This document shows positions 1 to 8,512 of a stretch of DNA of 64,000 nucleotides, one piece after another (positions within the stretch are counted from its first letter, which is position 1; every line of letters begins with the position of its first letter). The DNA is from Chloroflexota bacterium (GTDB taxonomy: Bacteria > Chloroflexota > Anaerolineae > Promineifilales > Promineifilaceae), in NCBI GenBank assembly GCA_017993775.1, contig JAGOMA010000005.1:83561-147560 (forward strand). The letters are read 5' to 3'. Under the pieces are notes generated by a model, which was not told the DNA's origin, did not search any database, and saw only the letters and a list, made by a program, of their open reading frames with translations. The position numbers were made by a program, and so were the translations under genes.

Positions 1-1
1 C

Positions 2-805
2 ATGACCAAATTCGCCCTGGGCGATGTCCGCATCACCACCCGCGTCAAAACCAACGACCTGAGCGAAGCGCTGTTCAGCACCCTGCACGAAGCGGGTCAC
101 GCCATGTACGAAATGGGCGTTAGCGAACATCTGGATGGAACCCCACTGGCAAGCGGCGCATCCTCCGGCGTTCATGAAAGCCAGAGCCGCCTATGGGAAA
201 ATCTGGTTGGCCGCAGCCTGCCCTTCTGGCAGCATTATTACCCCGAACTTCAAGCTGCTTTCCCAGAGCAATTGGGCAGCGTATCGCTCGACACCTTCTA
301 CCGGGCCATCAACCGCGTCGAACGCTCGCTCATCCGCACCGACGCCGACGAGGTAACCTATAACCTGCACGTGATGATTCGCTTTGATTTGGAACTGGCG
401 CTGCTGGAAGGCAGCCTGGCCGTCAGGGATCTGCCGGATGCCTGGCAGGCGCGTTACCAATCGGATTTGGGCCTGCAAGCGCCGGATAACCGTGACGGCG
501 TGCTGCAAGACGTTCACTGGTACGGTGGCACAATTGGCGGAGCCTTCCAGGGCTACACGCTGGGCAACATCATGAGTGCCGCCTTTTTTGATCGGGCGCT
601 CGCCGCTCAACCTTCCATTATGGCCGAAATTGGCCGGGGCGAATTTGCCACACTGCACGGCTGGTTGAAGGAAAATATCTACCAGCACGGCGCCAAATTC
701 ACAGCCAACGAATTGATTGAGCGAGTCACGGGCAGCAAATTGTCCATTGACCCGTATATTCGTTATTTACGGACCAAATTTGGCAGCCTATACAATCTGG
801 CCTGA
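2..805 (+). CDS. M32 family carboxypeptidase, C-terminal part (5' end outside window)
   Basis: This is the C-terminal 267 residues of a carboxypeptidase Taq-type (M32) metallopeptidase, which removes C-terminal amino acids and takes part in peptide turnover in the cytoplasm. The zinc-binding HExxH motif is visible as LHEAGHAMYE near residue 30 of the visible part. It is preceded by GDVRITTR and followed by SGVHESQSRLWEN, both hallmarks of M32 enzymes. M32 proteins are usually about 500 residues, so roughly the first half lies left of the window. The ATG at base 2 is internal and is not the real start. The stop is TGA at 803-805. The family assignment is secure; the exact substrate preference cannot be read from sequence. 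Confidence 0.93.
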   Translation: MTKFALGDVRITTRVKTNDLSEALFSTLHEAGHAMYEMGVSEHLDGTPLASGASSGVHESQSRLWENLVGRSLPFWQHYYPELQAAFPEQLGSVSLDTFYRAINRVERSLIRTDADEVTYNLHVMIRFDLELALLEGSLAVRDLPDAWQARYQSDLGLQAPDNRDGVLQDVHWYGGTIGGAFQGYTLGNIMSAAFFDRALAAQPSIMAEIGRGEFATLHGWLKENIYQHGAKFTANELIERVTGSKLSIDPYIRYLRTKFGSLYNLA

Positions 806-1098
806 TAATTCTCGGCTAGCACTCTGTCGGAGAACTCAGGTTAGGTACACGGAATGAACGGATTCGACGGATTTTTACGGATAAATCACCAGAAAATCGG
901 TGTAGATCCGTTAAGTCCGTATGTCCATTTCCACTTTTGCGACAGCCTGCCAGCGGTTATTTCAACTTAATGCTTGCTCAACAAGGCCGATCAGATTCCA
1001 CGATCGGTCTTGTTTTTTGCCTTCCAGGCGTGCAACAATTCAGGAATCATTTGCGTATTATTTCACAAATCGTTTATTACCAACCTGGAGGGTTAATT
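806..1098. other. Spacer with repeated ATCCGT-like words
   Basis: This non-coding spacer of 293 bases carries a patch at about 850-922 in which short words such as ACGGATT, ACGGAT and ATCCGT recur in both orientations. A related patch lies at 32258-32300, upstream of the GNAT gene. No tRNA, convincing promoter or strong terminator was found. The stretch just before 1099 supplies the ribosome binding site of the next gene. Confidence 0.4.
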
Positions 1099-1833
1099 AT
1101 GAAGCACATGAAACAAACGTGGATAGTTGTGGGGGTAACGGCCGTTCTCCTCTTCCTCACCGGCTGCATCAACCGGTTCAACGTGGGTCCAACGGAAACC
1201 ATCAGCAAAAGCATTGAACTGGGCGGCGCAGAAACCGCTCAGGCGACCATTAATATGGGCGTGGGCGAACTGTCCATTCAAGGCGGCTCAGCCAACTTGA
1301 TGGACGCCGACTTCACTTCGAACATCGCCGATTGGCAGCCAGAAGTGACCTATGACGTGAGCGGCAGCCAAGGCCAACTGATCGTGCAGCAGCCAGAAGG
1401 CGTCAGCACCATCAACGGCCTACCCGACGGCGACATGAACTACGAATGGGACATTCGTTTCGCCAACGACGTACCGCTGAACCTGGAAGTCGATTTGGGT
1501 GCGGGCCAAAGCACGCTGGTATTGGGTGACATCTGGCTGACGAATCTGGACGTGAACATGGGTGTCGGCGAAACAACGATCGATCTGACCGGCGATTGGC
1601 GTGAAAGCGCCAACATCACGGTACAAGGCGGCGTGGGCGAAACAACGGTCAAACTACCGAACAATGTGGGGGTACGGGTGGTTACGTCTACCGGGCTTGG
1701 CTCTGTGGATGTGTATGGCCTGGTACGCAATGGCGACGTGTATACCAACGCCCTGTATGATCAATCCGAGGTGCAGTTAGACCTGAATGTAACCGGCGGC
1801 ATCGGCTCGATTCGGCTGGAAGCAGAAGAATAA
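1099..1833 (+). CDS. Toastrack-domain (LiaF-like/DUF4097-like) lipoprotein
   Basis: This is a predicted exported lipoprotein of 244 residues. The N-terminus has a positively charged segment, a hydrophobic core and the lipobox LTGC at about residue 20, so it is probably anchored outside the membrane. The rest is a series of short beta repeats rich in G-V-G-E/G-A-G-Q (NMGVGELSI, DLGAGQSTLVLG, NMGVGETTIDL, GGVGETTVKLP), the pattern of toastrack domains found in LiaF-like envelope-stress proteins. The ATG at 1099 is chosen because GGAGGG lies seven bases upstream; a longer frame from 937 would put the signal sequence in the interior. It stands alone between a peptidase and an exporter gene. The role is unknown, with envelope sensing only a possibility. 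Confidence 0.72.
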   Translation: MKHMKQTWIVVGVTAVLLFLTGCINRFNVGPTETISKSIELGGAETAQATINMGVGELSIQGGSANLMDADFTSNIADWQPEVTYDVSGSQGQLIVQQPEGVSTINGLPDGDMNYEWDIRFANDVPLNLEVDLGAGQSTLVLGDIWLTNLDVNMGVGETTIDLTGDWRESANITVQGGVGETTVKLPNNVGVRVVTSTGLGSVDVYGLVRNGDVYTNALYDQSEVQLDLNVTGGIGSIRLEAEE

Positions 1834-1929
1834 ATCTTATCGACCTTGCTGCTCGTTTTTCCACAACGGCCTGGTTCTGGCGGCAAATTGTAGCTGTTTT
1901 GCCAGACTGATCTTACCATTGCGCCCATC

Positions 1930-2559
1930 ATGGATGTTTCATTATTCTGGCAAGGGTTGATTTTTGGTCTGGCAATTGCCGCGCCGGTGGGGCCAATTGG
2001 CGTTCTGACCATTCGGCGCACGCTGGTGGGCGGGCTGTTGGTGGGATTGTTGTCTGGGTTGGGCGCGGCCACGGCCGATGCGTTTTATGGTAGCGTGGCG
2101 GCTTTGGGGTTAACGGCCGTGTCCACCTTCCTTATCGAACAACAACTCTGGCTGCGCCTCTTCGGCGGCCTCTTCCTGATGTATCTGGGTCTCAAAGCCA
2201 TGCGCCAGCCGACGCTCGCCAACGGCCTGGCCGATGTGCCCCAATCTGACATGGGCTATCTGGCCGCCTACACTTCCACTTTTTTGCTTACGCTCTCTAA
2301 TCCGGTGACGATATTGTCGTTTACGGCCGTTTTTGCCGGTTTTGGGTTGGGCAGCCAGGTGAGCGGCGCGGGGTCTGGTTTGCAATTGGTAAGCGGCGTT
2401 TTCCTCGGCTCTGCCCTGTGGTGGCTAACATTATGCGCGGCGGTAACGGCCGTGCGGTCCCGCCTATCTCCCACAACCTACCGCCTCATCAACGTCGTTT
2501 CCGGCCTGATTCTGACGGGTTTCGGGCTGGCGCTGCTCCTCAGCCTGCTCAAAAATTAG
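1930..2559 (+). CDS. LysE/RhtB family amino-acid exporter
   Basis: This is a 209-residue inner-membrane protein with about six hydrophobic segments and the family's N-terminal signature FGLAIAAPVGPIGVLTIRR, followed by GLGAATADAFYG. LysE/RhtB proteins export amino acids such as lysine, arginine or homoserine lactones, often in response to overload. Which substrate is used here cannot be told. The length matches the family norm of about 200-210. No clear Shine-Dalgarno is seen before ATG 1930, but the first helix begins directly after it, which supports the start. The gene is a single transcription unit facing a convergent LysM gene only 31 bases away. Confidence 0.88.
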   Translation: MDVSLFWQGLIFGLAIAAPVGPIGVLTIRRTLVGGLLVGLLSGLGAATADAFYGSVAALGLTAVSTFLIEQQLWLRLFGGLFLMYLGLKAMRQPTLANGLADVPQSDMGYLAAYTSTFLLTLSNPVTILSFTAVFAGFGLGSQVSGAGSGLQLVSGVFLGSALWWLTLCAAVTAVRSRLSPTTYRLINVVSGLILTGFGLALLLSLLKN

Positions 2560-2590
2560 ATCAGGCCAATCGGCCGGGCACGCCTGGTTT

Positions 2591-3949
2591 CTAAGGCGTA
2601 GCAGTGGGCAACGGCGTCGCAGTGGGGGTCATTGTGGGCGTGGGCGTAGGCACTGCGCCTTCCCAGGTAAAAAACGCATCCGCGCTGCTTTGGCCGCCAA
2701 AGGTATAAATCGGCAGGCCATCTGCGCGCCAATCTGTCACCCGCACAATGCTCACCCGCCAGCGCAGTTGGTGCGGTTCGGCCACCGGCGGCCGCCAGGA
2801 AGAGGGGACCTGGAAGGCATTGTCCCGCGTAAACCCGCGATACGGAGCCGAGTCTAAGGCATCCAGATCAGTCAGTTCCACCATATACCACTCGTCGTCG
2901 GCCAAATCTTTCACCGCCACCCACTGCAAAGTGACCAAACCATCGGGTGGGTTAATGGTGGCATGCTGAATGGGGTACAGCAGGCGCGGTCCGGCCGGAG
3001 CCGGCGTCAGTGAAGGTGTGGGGGATGGGCCGGGCGTGGGCGGCAGGGTGGCGTTATAGATGATGGTGGGAATGCAAACCGTATCGCCGGGCTGCATGGC
3101 AGAATCGCTCGTTAAGCGATTCACCAGCAAAAAGAGATCATAATCCACGTCGAAACGGGCAGAAATGGCCGACAGTGAATCGCCAGAAACCACCTGATAC
3201 CGCTGGCAGTTGGTCGGATCGGCAATGACGAGGTCGCCGTTGACATCGACGCCCACCGGCATCAGCGGCGGCGTGGGGGTGGGCCAGGGAATTTGTAAGG
3301 CCTGGCCAGACAAAATAGGCGATTCCGGCGCAAAGCCATTGGCTTCGGCGATGGCTTGAGCCGATACGCGGTATTGCAGCGCCAGCCCGAACAGGGTGTC
3401 GCCACTGGTGACGGTGTGCTGGCGCGGCGGCTGTGGCGTTTCGGTAGACGCCGGGGTTAGGGTGATGGTTGGTGTGGCGGATGGCGGGAGGGTTTCGGTG
3501 GGCAAGGGCGTCCAGGTGGGCGTATGGCTGGGTGTGGGCGGAATGGGCGTGGTCGTGGGGACCAGGGCCAGGATGAGGTTGGGGTCGCGGTACTGCCAGA
3601 AAAGGCTGCCCAGCACCACAATGATGACAACAAACACGGCCGTCAACCAAAACACCGCCGACGACTGCCGCTCGCGCAAAACCGATTCAAACACCTCGGG
3701 TATGCTGGCGGGGGTAGACACTCCCGTTTCCGGCGCAGGCTGCGCTGGCTCAACGGCCGTTTGTTTGCCTGCCGGGGTGGGAATGGGCCGGTCAGGTGGC
3801 GCGGCGGCGACGGCCGTTTGGGCGGCCAATTGCGGCGGAATAGCCGCGCCGCACATGATGCAAACCGTCGCTTCAAAGGCTACCACACTATCACACCGGG
3901 GACAGCGAACCACAGGTTGGCTCACCAGACCCTCGTTTTCATCACTCAT
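2591..3949 (-). CDS. Zinc-ribbon, membrane-anchored LysM protein
   Basis: This 452-residue protein has, in order: an N-terminal zinc ribbon (CPRCD...CIMCG, about residues 16-35), a Pro/Ala-rich linker, one transmembrane helix (about 105-125), a Thr/Pro-rich extracellular linker, two LysM domains (HTVTSGDTLFGLALQY and YQVVSGDSLSAISARF) separated by another Pro-rich stretch, and a C-terminal beta-rich domain ending in a TPTATP-type tail. LysM modules bind N-acetylglucosamine glycans, so the outer part probably docks to the wall or surface glycans while the zinc ribbon stays inside. ATG 3949 is preferred over an in-frame TTG at 3970 because AAAAGGA lies at good spacing. The cytoplasmic zinc ribbon combined with outside LysM domains recurs in Chloroflexota; its function is unknown. 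Confidence 0.8.
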   Translation of the reverse strand: MSDENEGLVSQPVVRCPRCDSVVAFEATVCIMCGAAIPPQLAAQTAVAAAPPDRPIPTPAGKQTAVEPAQPAPETGVSTPASIPEVFESVLRERQSSAVFWLTAVFVVIIVVLGSLFWQYRDPNLILALVPTTTPIPPTPSHTPTWTPLPTETLPPSATPTITLTPASTETPQPPRQHTVTSGDTLFGLALQYRVSAQAIAEANGFAPESPILSGQALQIPWPTPTPPLMPVGVDVNGDLVIADPTNCQRYQVVSGDSLSAISARFDVDYDLFLLVNRLTSDSAMQPGDTVCIPTIIYNATLPPTPGPSPTPSLTPAPAGPRLLYPIQHATINPPDGLVTLQWVAVKDLADDEWYMVELTDLDALDSAPYRGFTRDNAFQVPSSWRPPVAEPHQLRWRVSIVRVTDWRADGLPIYTFGGQSSADAFFTWEGAVPTPTPTMTPTATPLPTATP

Positions 3950-4155
3950 GTCGATCCTTTTCTCGCTCAAAACGGGGCATTATACCCAAATGTCAGGTGG
4001 GTCACAATAACGGCCGTTCGATGCTTATGAGAACCTTATGAAGCGATGAACAACCTGTAAGCAAGTGACATCTGGCGGCTTCCTTTTTCCTCGCCTGCCT
4101 TTATACTTATATGGCAATGGTAGGTTACCCTGCGAAACCTGCAAAGGAATAAACG

Positions 4156-4971
4156 ATGCGCGAAAAAACATCAAACGGCCGTGCCGGCCAAAACATCACC
4201 TACATCGGCCATGCCACCGTCCTCATCGAGATAGATGGCGTACGTTTGCTAACCGATCCCATTCTGCGCCGCCATATCGCCCACCTGTCGCACCGCCAAC
4301 GACGTATTGCGCCGGCCCATTTTCAGGACATAGACGCCGTGCTGATCTCTCATTTGCATTGGGACCACGTCGATTGGCCCTCGCTGCGTCGTTTGGGGCC
4401 GCAAACCCGGCTCATTGTGCCATTTGGCAGCGCAGCTTTTTTTTCACAGCAGGGGTTCCTCCAATTAGAAGAATTAAGCGCGGGGGATGAAACCAGTATA
4501 AATGGCGTATCTGTGCGGGCAACCAAAGCTGTGCATGACGGCCGTCGCTACCCCAGAGGCCCCTTTGCCCAGCCTGTGGGATATCTGGTAAACGGCCGTC
4601 AATCCATTTATTTCGCCGGTGACACCGACCTGTTTCCAGAAATGGCCGATCTGGCCGACAATTTAGATGTGGCCTTGCTGCCCGTTTGGGGCTGGGGTCC
4701 AACATTGGGAACCGGGCACATGACACCAGCCCGGGCAGCCCAGGCATTAACCATGTTGCAGCCGCAACTGGCCATTCCTATCCATTGGGGCACGCTGCAT
4801 CCCATTGGCATGGGAGTACTCAACCCGGCATTTCTCACGCAGCCGCCGATTGCCTTTGTGAAGGAAGCCGCCAAATTAGCGCCAACAGTGCAGACGCATA
4901 TTTTGCCAGTAGGAGATACGCTGTCTATAGCCGGCCTTCAGGGGGCAAATAACGAAGCGCAGGCAGGCTGA
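4156..4971 (+). CDS. MBL-fold metal-dependent hydrolase (UlaG/NAPE-PLD-like)
   Basis: This 271-residue metallo-beta-lactamase-fold enzyme shows the family core ITYIGHATVLIEIDG, LLTDPI, the metal motif SHLHWDHVD (HxHxDH), a conserved VHDGRRYPRG segment, FAGDTDLF and IPIHWGTLHP. The HATVLIE start and GDTxLF block place it with UlaG-like or NAPE-PLD-like hydrolases, which cleave lactones or phosphodiester lipids. The actual substrate is not predictable. AAAGGA upstream supports ATG 4156. Its 3' end overlaps the end of the convergent MFS gene by 47 bases, so the last 15 codons are read on both strands. Confidence 0.87.
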   Translation: MREKTSNGRAGQNITYIGHATVLIEIDGVRLLTDPILRRHIAHLSHRQRRIAPAHFQDIDAVLISHLHWDHVDWPSLRRLGPQTRLIVPFGSAAFFSQQGFLQLEELSAGDETSINGVSVRATKAVHDGRRYPRGPFAQPVGYLVNGRQSIYFAGDTDLFPEMADLADNLDVALLPVWGWGPTLGTGHMTPARAAQALTMLQPQLAIPIHWGTLHPIGMGVLNPAFLTQPPIAFVKEAAKLAPTVQTHILPVGDTLSIAGLQGANNEAQAG

Positions 4972-6127
4972 TAAACGCCGCCAAACCGCTGACTAAAAAC
5001 GCGGTTGGCAAGCCATACTGGTCGGCCAACAGCCCGACAATCCAGATGGCGGCGGCGCGAATGAGGAAGTTAACGGCCAGATAACTGCCATTTGCCAGAG
5101 CGCGATGGTGCGGAAACTGGTCCTGTACAATCGCCAAAAACACCGGCTGCGGAGACAAAACTGTCAGGCCAAGGGCCAACAGCAGGGGCACAGCCAGCCA
5201 GGAAGGACCATATAAGAAAGCCAGCAGCAGCAGGGGAGCTACCACCAACACAATGAACAGGATGCGTTGACGGCCGTACTTATCACTCACCGTGCCGGAA
5301 ATCAACGCCCCAACCACCCCGGCCGCCTGCAAAATAGTCAGCGAAGCCGCCGCCAGCCATAAATTCACCTGCAAGACATCGCTCATAAACAAGGGTAAAT
5401 AGGTCGTCAGGGCGACTTGCAGCAGCATCCCGCCCGTCATAATCCATATTAGCGGGAAGAAAACCCGCCGCGCCGTCGGCCACATGCTCGCCAGCGCAGT
5501 TTGCGCCGGATCACGCGCTGGAGTCGCCGCGACGTGGCGCAGCCGGAAATACAAAATCACCGAAACTGCCCAGCCGACAAACATCAGCCGCCACATGCCT
5601 TCCAGCCCCCACCAGGCCACGCCAGCAGCGGCCACAACCGGACCCACCGTGCGGCCCAATTCGCCGCTAGCCATGAAAACGCTCATGCCCTTGCCCACAC
5701 GTTTGCCAGAAATCTTGGCGATCATCGCCGGAGCCGGCGCGTGGAAGCAGGCAATGCTAATGCCGGAAGCCAGCAGCAGCAGCGCCAGGCTCAGATAGGT
5801 CGGCGTAAGGCCCATGCTGCTCATCAGGGTAGCGGTTACGGCGGGAGCCAGAATGATGAACCAGCGCAGGTTGGCTTTATCGGCCAGATAGCCGATAAAG
5901 GGGTTGAACAGGCTGGGCAGTTGGGCAAAAATCGCCAGGCTGCCGGCCATGGCATACCCTACGCTCAATCTTTGTTGCAACACTGGCAGCAACGGCGAGA
6001 TGAAAGCGGTATAGGTGTCATGAACAAAATGACCACCGGCAATAGTCATGACCTGGTTGGTCTGGAAGGCGTCGGCAACGGCCGTTTCCACCTCCACTGT
6101 CTCATCTACGGACACATCCAATTCCAT
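4925..6127 (-). CDS. MFS transporter, fosmidomycin-resistance (Fsr)-like
   Basis: This 400-residue major facilitator protein has about 12 hydrophobic helices. The first helix reads GGHFVHDTYTAFISPLLPVL, characteristic of the fosmidomycin-resistance branch of MFS. That block is followed by GYLADKANLRW (the A-type loop motif) and GISIACFHAPAPAMIAK. Known members export fosmidomycin or related small molecules; no substrate evidence is visible here. ATG 6127 is preferred because GAGG sits seven bases upstream; an in-frame ATG at 6139 has no ribosome binding site. The charged N-terminal tail of about 20 residues (VDETVEVETAVADAF) before the first helix is longer than in Escherichia coli Fsr. It lies 45 bases downstream of the nucleoside kinase gene on the same strand. 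Confidence 0.85.
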   Translation of the reverse strand: MELDVSVDETVEVETAVADAFQTNQVMTIAGGHFVHDTYTAFISPLLPVLQQRLSVGYAMAGSLAIFAQLPSLFNPFIGYLADKANLRWFIILAPAVTATLMSSMGLTPTYLSLALLLLASGISIACFHAPAPAMIAKISGKRVGKGMSVFMASGELGRTVGPVVAAAGVAWWGLEGMWRLMFVGWAVSVILYFRLRHVAATPARDPAQTALASMWPTARRVFFPLIWIMTGGMLLQVALTTYLPLFMSDVLQVNLWLAAASLTILQAAGVVGALISGTVSDKYGRQRILFIVLVVAPLLLLAFLYGPSWLAVPLLLALGLTVLSPQPVFLAIVQDQFPHHRALANGSYLAVNFLIRAAAIWIVGLLADQYGLPTAFLVSGLAAFISLPALRYLPPEGRL

Positions 6128-6172
6128 ACGTAACCTCATCAGACTTTAGACTTCAAAACAGCGGCACAAACC

Positions 6173-7510
6173 CTAATACCCCAAACTACTGCCGCCAATA
6201 AATTCCCGCAGCACCGAATCCGAAGGCACGGGCGAATCGTCGCCTACCGGCGTGATGGCCTCGAGCATCTGGCGCGCCCGGCTGGCGCGTAAAAACGCAT
6301 CTTCATGCAGCGGGTCATTCCGATATTCGGCTTCCCATCGGGCAAAATCGGCTAATAAACGATTCGCATACAAAGGCAGCTCGTAGGGCATGGCGCTGTT
6401 GATAATGAAATCGGCCGTGCCCATGTGGGGGATAATATGACGCAGTTCACTGGAGCGTACATAATGCCAATGCGTCAGCGTCATCTGCGGATTATACGCC
6501 CGATGGGTCGCATCGCGTAACATGCGCCGGATCAGGCGCAAATCGGTCCAGCGAATATAGCCATCCGGGCCGCGCATTTGCAGCAGCGGCTCCAGGTAGA
6601 GCTTGAATTTTTTCTCGAACGGGATGCCCTCGGTCATGGGCGGGTAGAGTCCGTGCAGGCTGTCGATTAGCAAAATCTCGTTGGCGGCCAATCGCAGCGG
6701 GGTTTGATCAGGGTGGCGCGTGCCGGTTTTAAAGTCGTAATAGGGGATTAAGACTTCCTCCCCGGCAATGAGCCGCTGTAAGTGAGTGTTGATGAGCGGC
6801 AAATCCAACGCCTGCGGCGTCTCGAAATCATAATCGCCAAATTCGTCTTTGGGATGCATTTCCAGGTCGAAAAAGTAGTTGTCTACGTTCAGGGTGACAA
6901 ATTTCAGGCCGGTGCGCTGGAGGCGCTGCTCGATTTTGATGGTGGTGGTGGTTTTGCCGGAGGAAGATGGGCCGCTGATGAGGACCATTTTCAGGGCTGG
7001 GCCTTTTTCGGCCAGCATTTCGGCGGCCGTATCCACGTCGTCTTCGTAGGCGGCTTCGGCTTCGTGGACGATTTGGGGGAATTCGCCCTGAGCAATGCGG
7101 CGGTTTAGCCCGGCGACGGTGTGTAGATCGTGCTGCACGGCCCAATCGAGAACGTGCCAGATTTTGGCCCAGGGGATATTTTCAGACGGCCGTGAAGCGT
7201 GTTTGGCCGCTTCTTGCCGCCGCCTGTTTTGTTCGTCGCGGTACAAAATATACGCTTTGGCAACCGTCGCATGGCCGTTTTCAATGAGTACCTTTTCCAC
7301 CACGTCTTGAATTTCTTCGATGGTTGGGTTGTGGCCCGGCGGCATGGCGGCCGCCAGCAAGGCCATCACCTGATCAGATAATTCCTGCGCCCGGTCGCGG
7401 TCACGGCCACCCACTGCTACCGCCGCCCGATAGATAGCATTGGTGATGCGACCCTGGTTGAAGGGCACAATCGCCCCACTTCGTTTAACAACATGTGTAA
7501 TCTGGTTCAT
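6173..7510 (-). CDS. ATP-cone/nucleoside (uridine) kinase fusion
   Basis: This 445-residue protein has an N-terminal ATP-cone (residues about 1-95: VKRSGAIVPFNQGRITNAIYRA, then EEIQDVVEKVLIENGHATVAKAYILYR) joined to a uridine-kinase/phosphoribulokinase-like P-loop domain. The Walker A motif is GPSSSGKTT, followed by NVDNYFFD, DYDFETPQALD and LLIDSLHGLYP. Related bacterial nucleoside kinases usually carry a TGS domain at the N-terminus; here a nucleotide-sensing ATP-cone of the NrdR/ribonucleotide reductase type takes that place, which suggests allosteric control by ATP or dATP. ATG 7510 follows GGAAGGAG at ideal spacing and is chosen over TTG 7528. Phosphorylation of a nucleoside is inferred from the family. 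Confidence 0.85.
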   Translation of the reverse strand: MNQITHVVKRSGAIVPFNQGRITNAIYRAAVAVGGRDRDRAQELSDQVMALLAAAMPPGHNPTIEEIQDVVEKVLIENGHATVAKAYILYRDEQNRRRQEAAKHASRPSENIPWAKIWHVLDWAVQHDLHTVAGLNRRIAQGEFPQIVHEAEAAYEDDVDTAAEMLAEKGPALKMVLISGPSSSGKTTTTIKIEQRLQRTGLKFVTLNVDNYFFDLEMHPKDEFGDYDFETPQALDLPLINTHLQRLIAGEEVLIPYYDFKTGTRHPDQTPLRLAANEILLIDSLHGLYPPMTEGIPFEKKFKLYLEPLLQMRGPDGYIRWTDLRLIRRMLRDATHRAYNPQMTLTHWHYVRSSELRHIIPHMGTADFIINSAMPYELPLYANRLLADFARWEAEYRNDPLHEDAFLRASRARQMLEAITPVGDDSPVPSDSVLREFIGGSSLGY

Positions 7511-7658
7511 GATACAACTCCTTCCCAAAAATTCCGGTCTGAAAGCAAAAATTTGGATAACCGCTTTGGGTGAAACGGCCGTTATGACCCAAACTCAAAC
7601 TGACTTATGACAAAAATCACTGGTCGGCAGCGCCGGAGACGTTTATGCTTAGTCACAA

Positions 7659-7919
7659 ATGGACATGCAAAAAACCACCGCTTCCCAATCGTTAAGCGAT
7701 CGCCAATCGCCCAACGATTGCCAATCGCCCAACGATTGCCAATCGCCAAAAGCCACAGTCTGGTGGCGCAAACCAGATGCGCCGCCCTGCCAGGTCAGGC
7801 CGCCCAAACCAGGCGATGTCTGCCCGATGTGTGGAAACGGCCGTCTGGCTTACGACGGACTGTTTATTTTAGCATGTTCTGCCTGCGGCGAGGCGGCGGA
7901 AAGCGGCGCATTTACCTGA
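7659..7919 (+). CDS. Small zinc-ribbon protein with repeat-derived N-terminus
   Basis: This is a possible 86-residue protein. The C-terminal 35 residues form a clear zinc ribbon (CPMCGNGRLAYD...LACSACGEA) with two CxxC knuckles, which is why the frame is believed. The N-terminal part is encoded by an 18-bp repeat (7703-7747), giving the in-frame hexapeptide QSPNDC twice and a partial third copy. No ribosome binding site is seen at ATG 7659, so the true start could be elsewhere. The function is unknown. It lies just upstream of osmC on the same strand and could be a spurious frame that happens to cross a repeat. Confidence 0.5.
   Translation: MDMQKTTASQSLSDRQSPNDCQSPNDCQSPKATVWWRKPDAPPCQVRPPKPGDVCPMCGNGRLAYDGLFILACSACGEAAESGAFT
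7703..7747. repeat. 18-bp tandem repeat, 2.5 copies
   Basis: The unit CCAATCGCCCAACGATTG occupies 7703-7720 and 7721-7738, with a partial third copy to 7747. It is composed of the same CCAATCG/CGATTG words seen in the heptamer tract at 32831-32878. The length of 18 keeps the reading frame of the small zinc-ribbon gene. Confidence 0.85.
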
Positions 7920-8008
7920 TAGCTCATTTACCGGGGGCGTGACCTCCGGCAAGCTCTGGTTAGTCCAGAGTTTTTACTTTGGTTAAGACACACAAGGAGA
8001 CACTTTTT

Positions 8009-8425
8009 ATGGATGCAATTGTTAGCTGGCATGACGGATTACAATTTACTGCGGCAGCCACCAGCGGCCACGAAATCACCCTGGATGGCGACCCGGCTGT
8101 AGGCGGCACAGATTTAGGCGCACGGCCGTTGGAATTGATGCTCATGAGTCTGGCCGGCTGTACGGGCATGGACGTCATCTCCATTCTCAAAAAGAAGCGG
8201 CAAGACGTGACCGCGTTTGAGGTGAAAACCCACGCCGAACGCGCAGAAAATCATCCCAAGGTGTTTACAGCCGTTACCGTCGAATACATCATCACCGGCC
8301 ACAACATCGATCCCAAGGCCGTGGAACGCGCCATCGACCTGTCGGAAAACGCCTACTGCCCGGCGCAGGCGATGTTGTCGCAAGCCGTGCCCATTCAACA
8401 CACCTACCAGATCATCGAAGCCTGA
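8009..8425 (+). CDS. OsmC family peroxiredoxin-like protein
   Basis: This 138-residue OsmC/Ohr superfamily protein reduces organic hydroperoxides through two cysteines. The first reactive Cys is C51 in SLAGCTGMD and the second is C117 in NAYCPAQAML; both are conserved and correctly placed. The GDPAVGGTDLGARPLELMLMSL block before C51 is typical of the OsmC/YhfA branch rather than Ohr. ATG 8009 follows AAGGAGA at eight bases; an in-frame upstream start at 7979 lacks support. A strong hairpin follows directly at 8455-8512, so the gene probably ends its transcript there. The protein is cytoplasmic. Confidence 0.9.
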   Translation: MDAIVSWHDGLQFTAAATSGHEITLDGDPAVGGTDLGARPLELMLMSLAGCTGMDVISILKKKRQDVTAFEVKTHAERAENHPKVFTAVTVEYIITGHNIDPKAVERAIDLSENAYCPAQAMLSQAVPIQHTYQIIEA

Positions 8426-8454
8426 CGGCTGACAATCGTCTAGGTACGCTGCAC

Positions 8455-8512
8455 AAAACGGCCGTTCCCTTGCCATTTTTTATCGAATCATGGTCAGGGG
8501 AACGGCCGTTTT
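8455..8512 (+). terminator. Hairpin terminator built from two ACGGCCGT palindromes
   Basis: The 15-bp arms AAAACGGCCGTTCCC (8455-8469) and GGGAACGGCCGTTTT (8498-8512) are perfect inverted repeats. Pairing extends a few bases further with one mismatch and one bulge, and TTATTTT follows. Each arm contains the over-represented octamer ACGGCCGT, so copies of that motif have been recruited into a terminator after osmC. The loop is long at 28 bases. Confidence 0.7.

Noticed and set aside
937..1098. N-terminal extension of the lipoprotein to 937
   Set aside because: The extension would bury the signal peptide and lipobox; GGAGGG sits just before ATG 1099.
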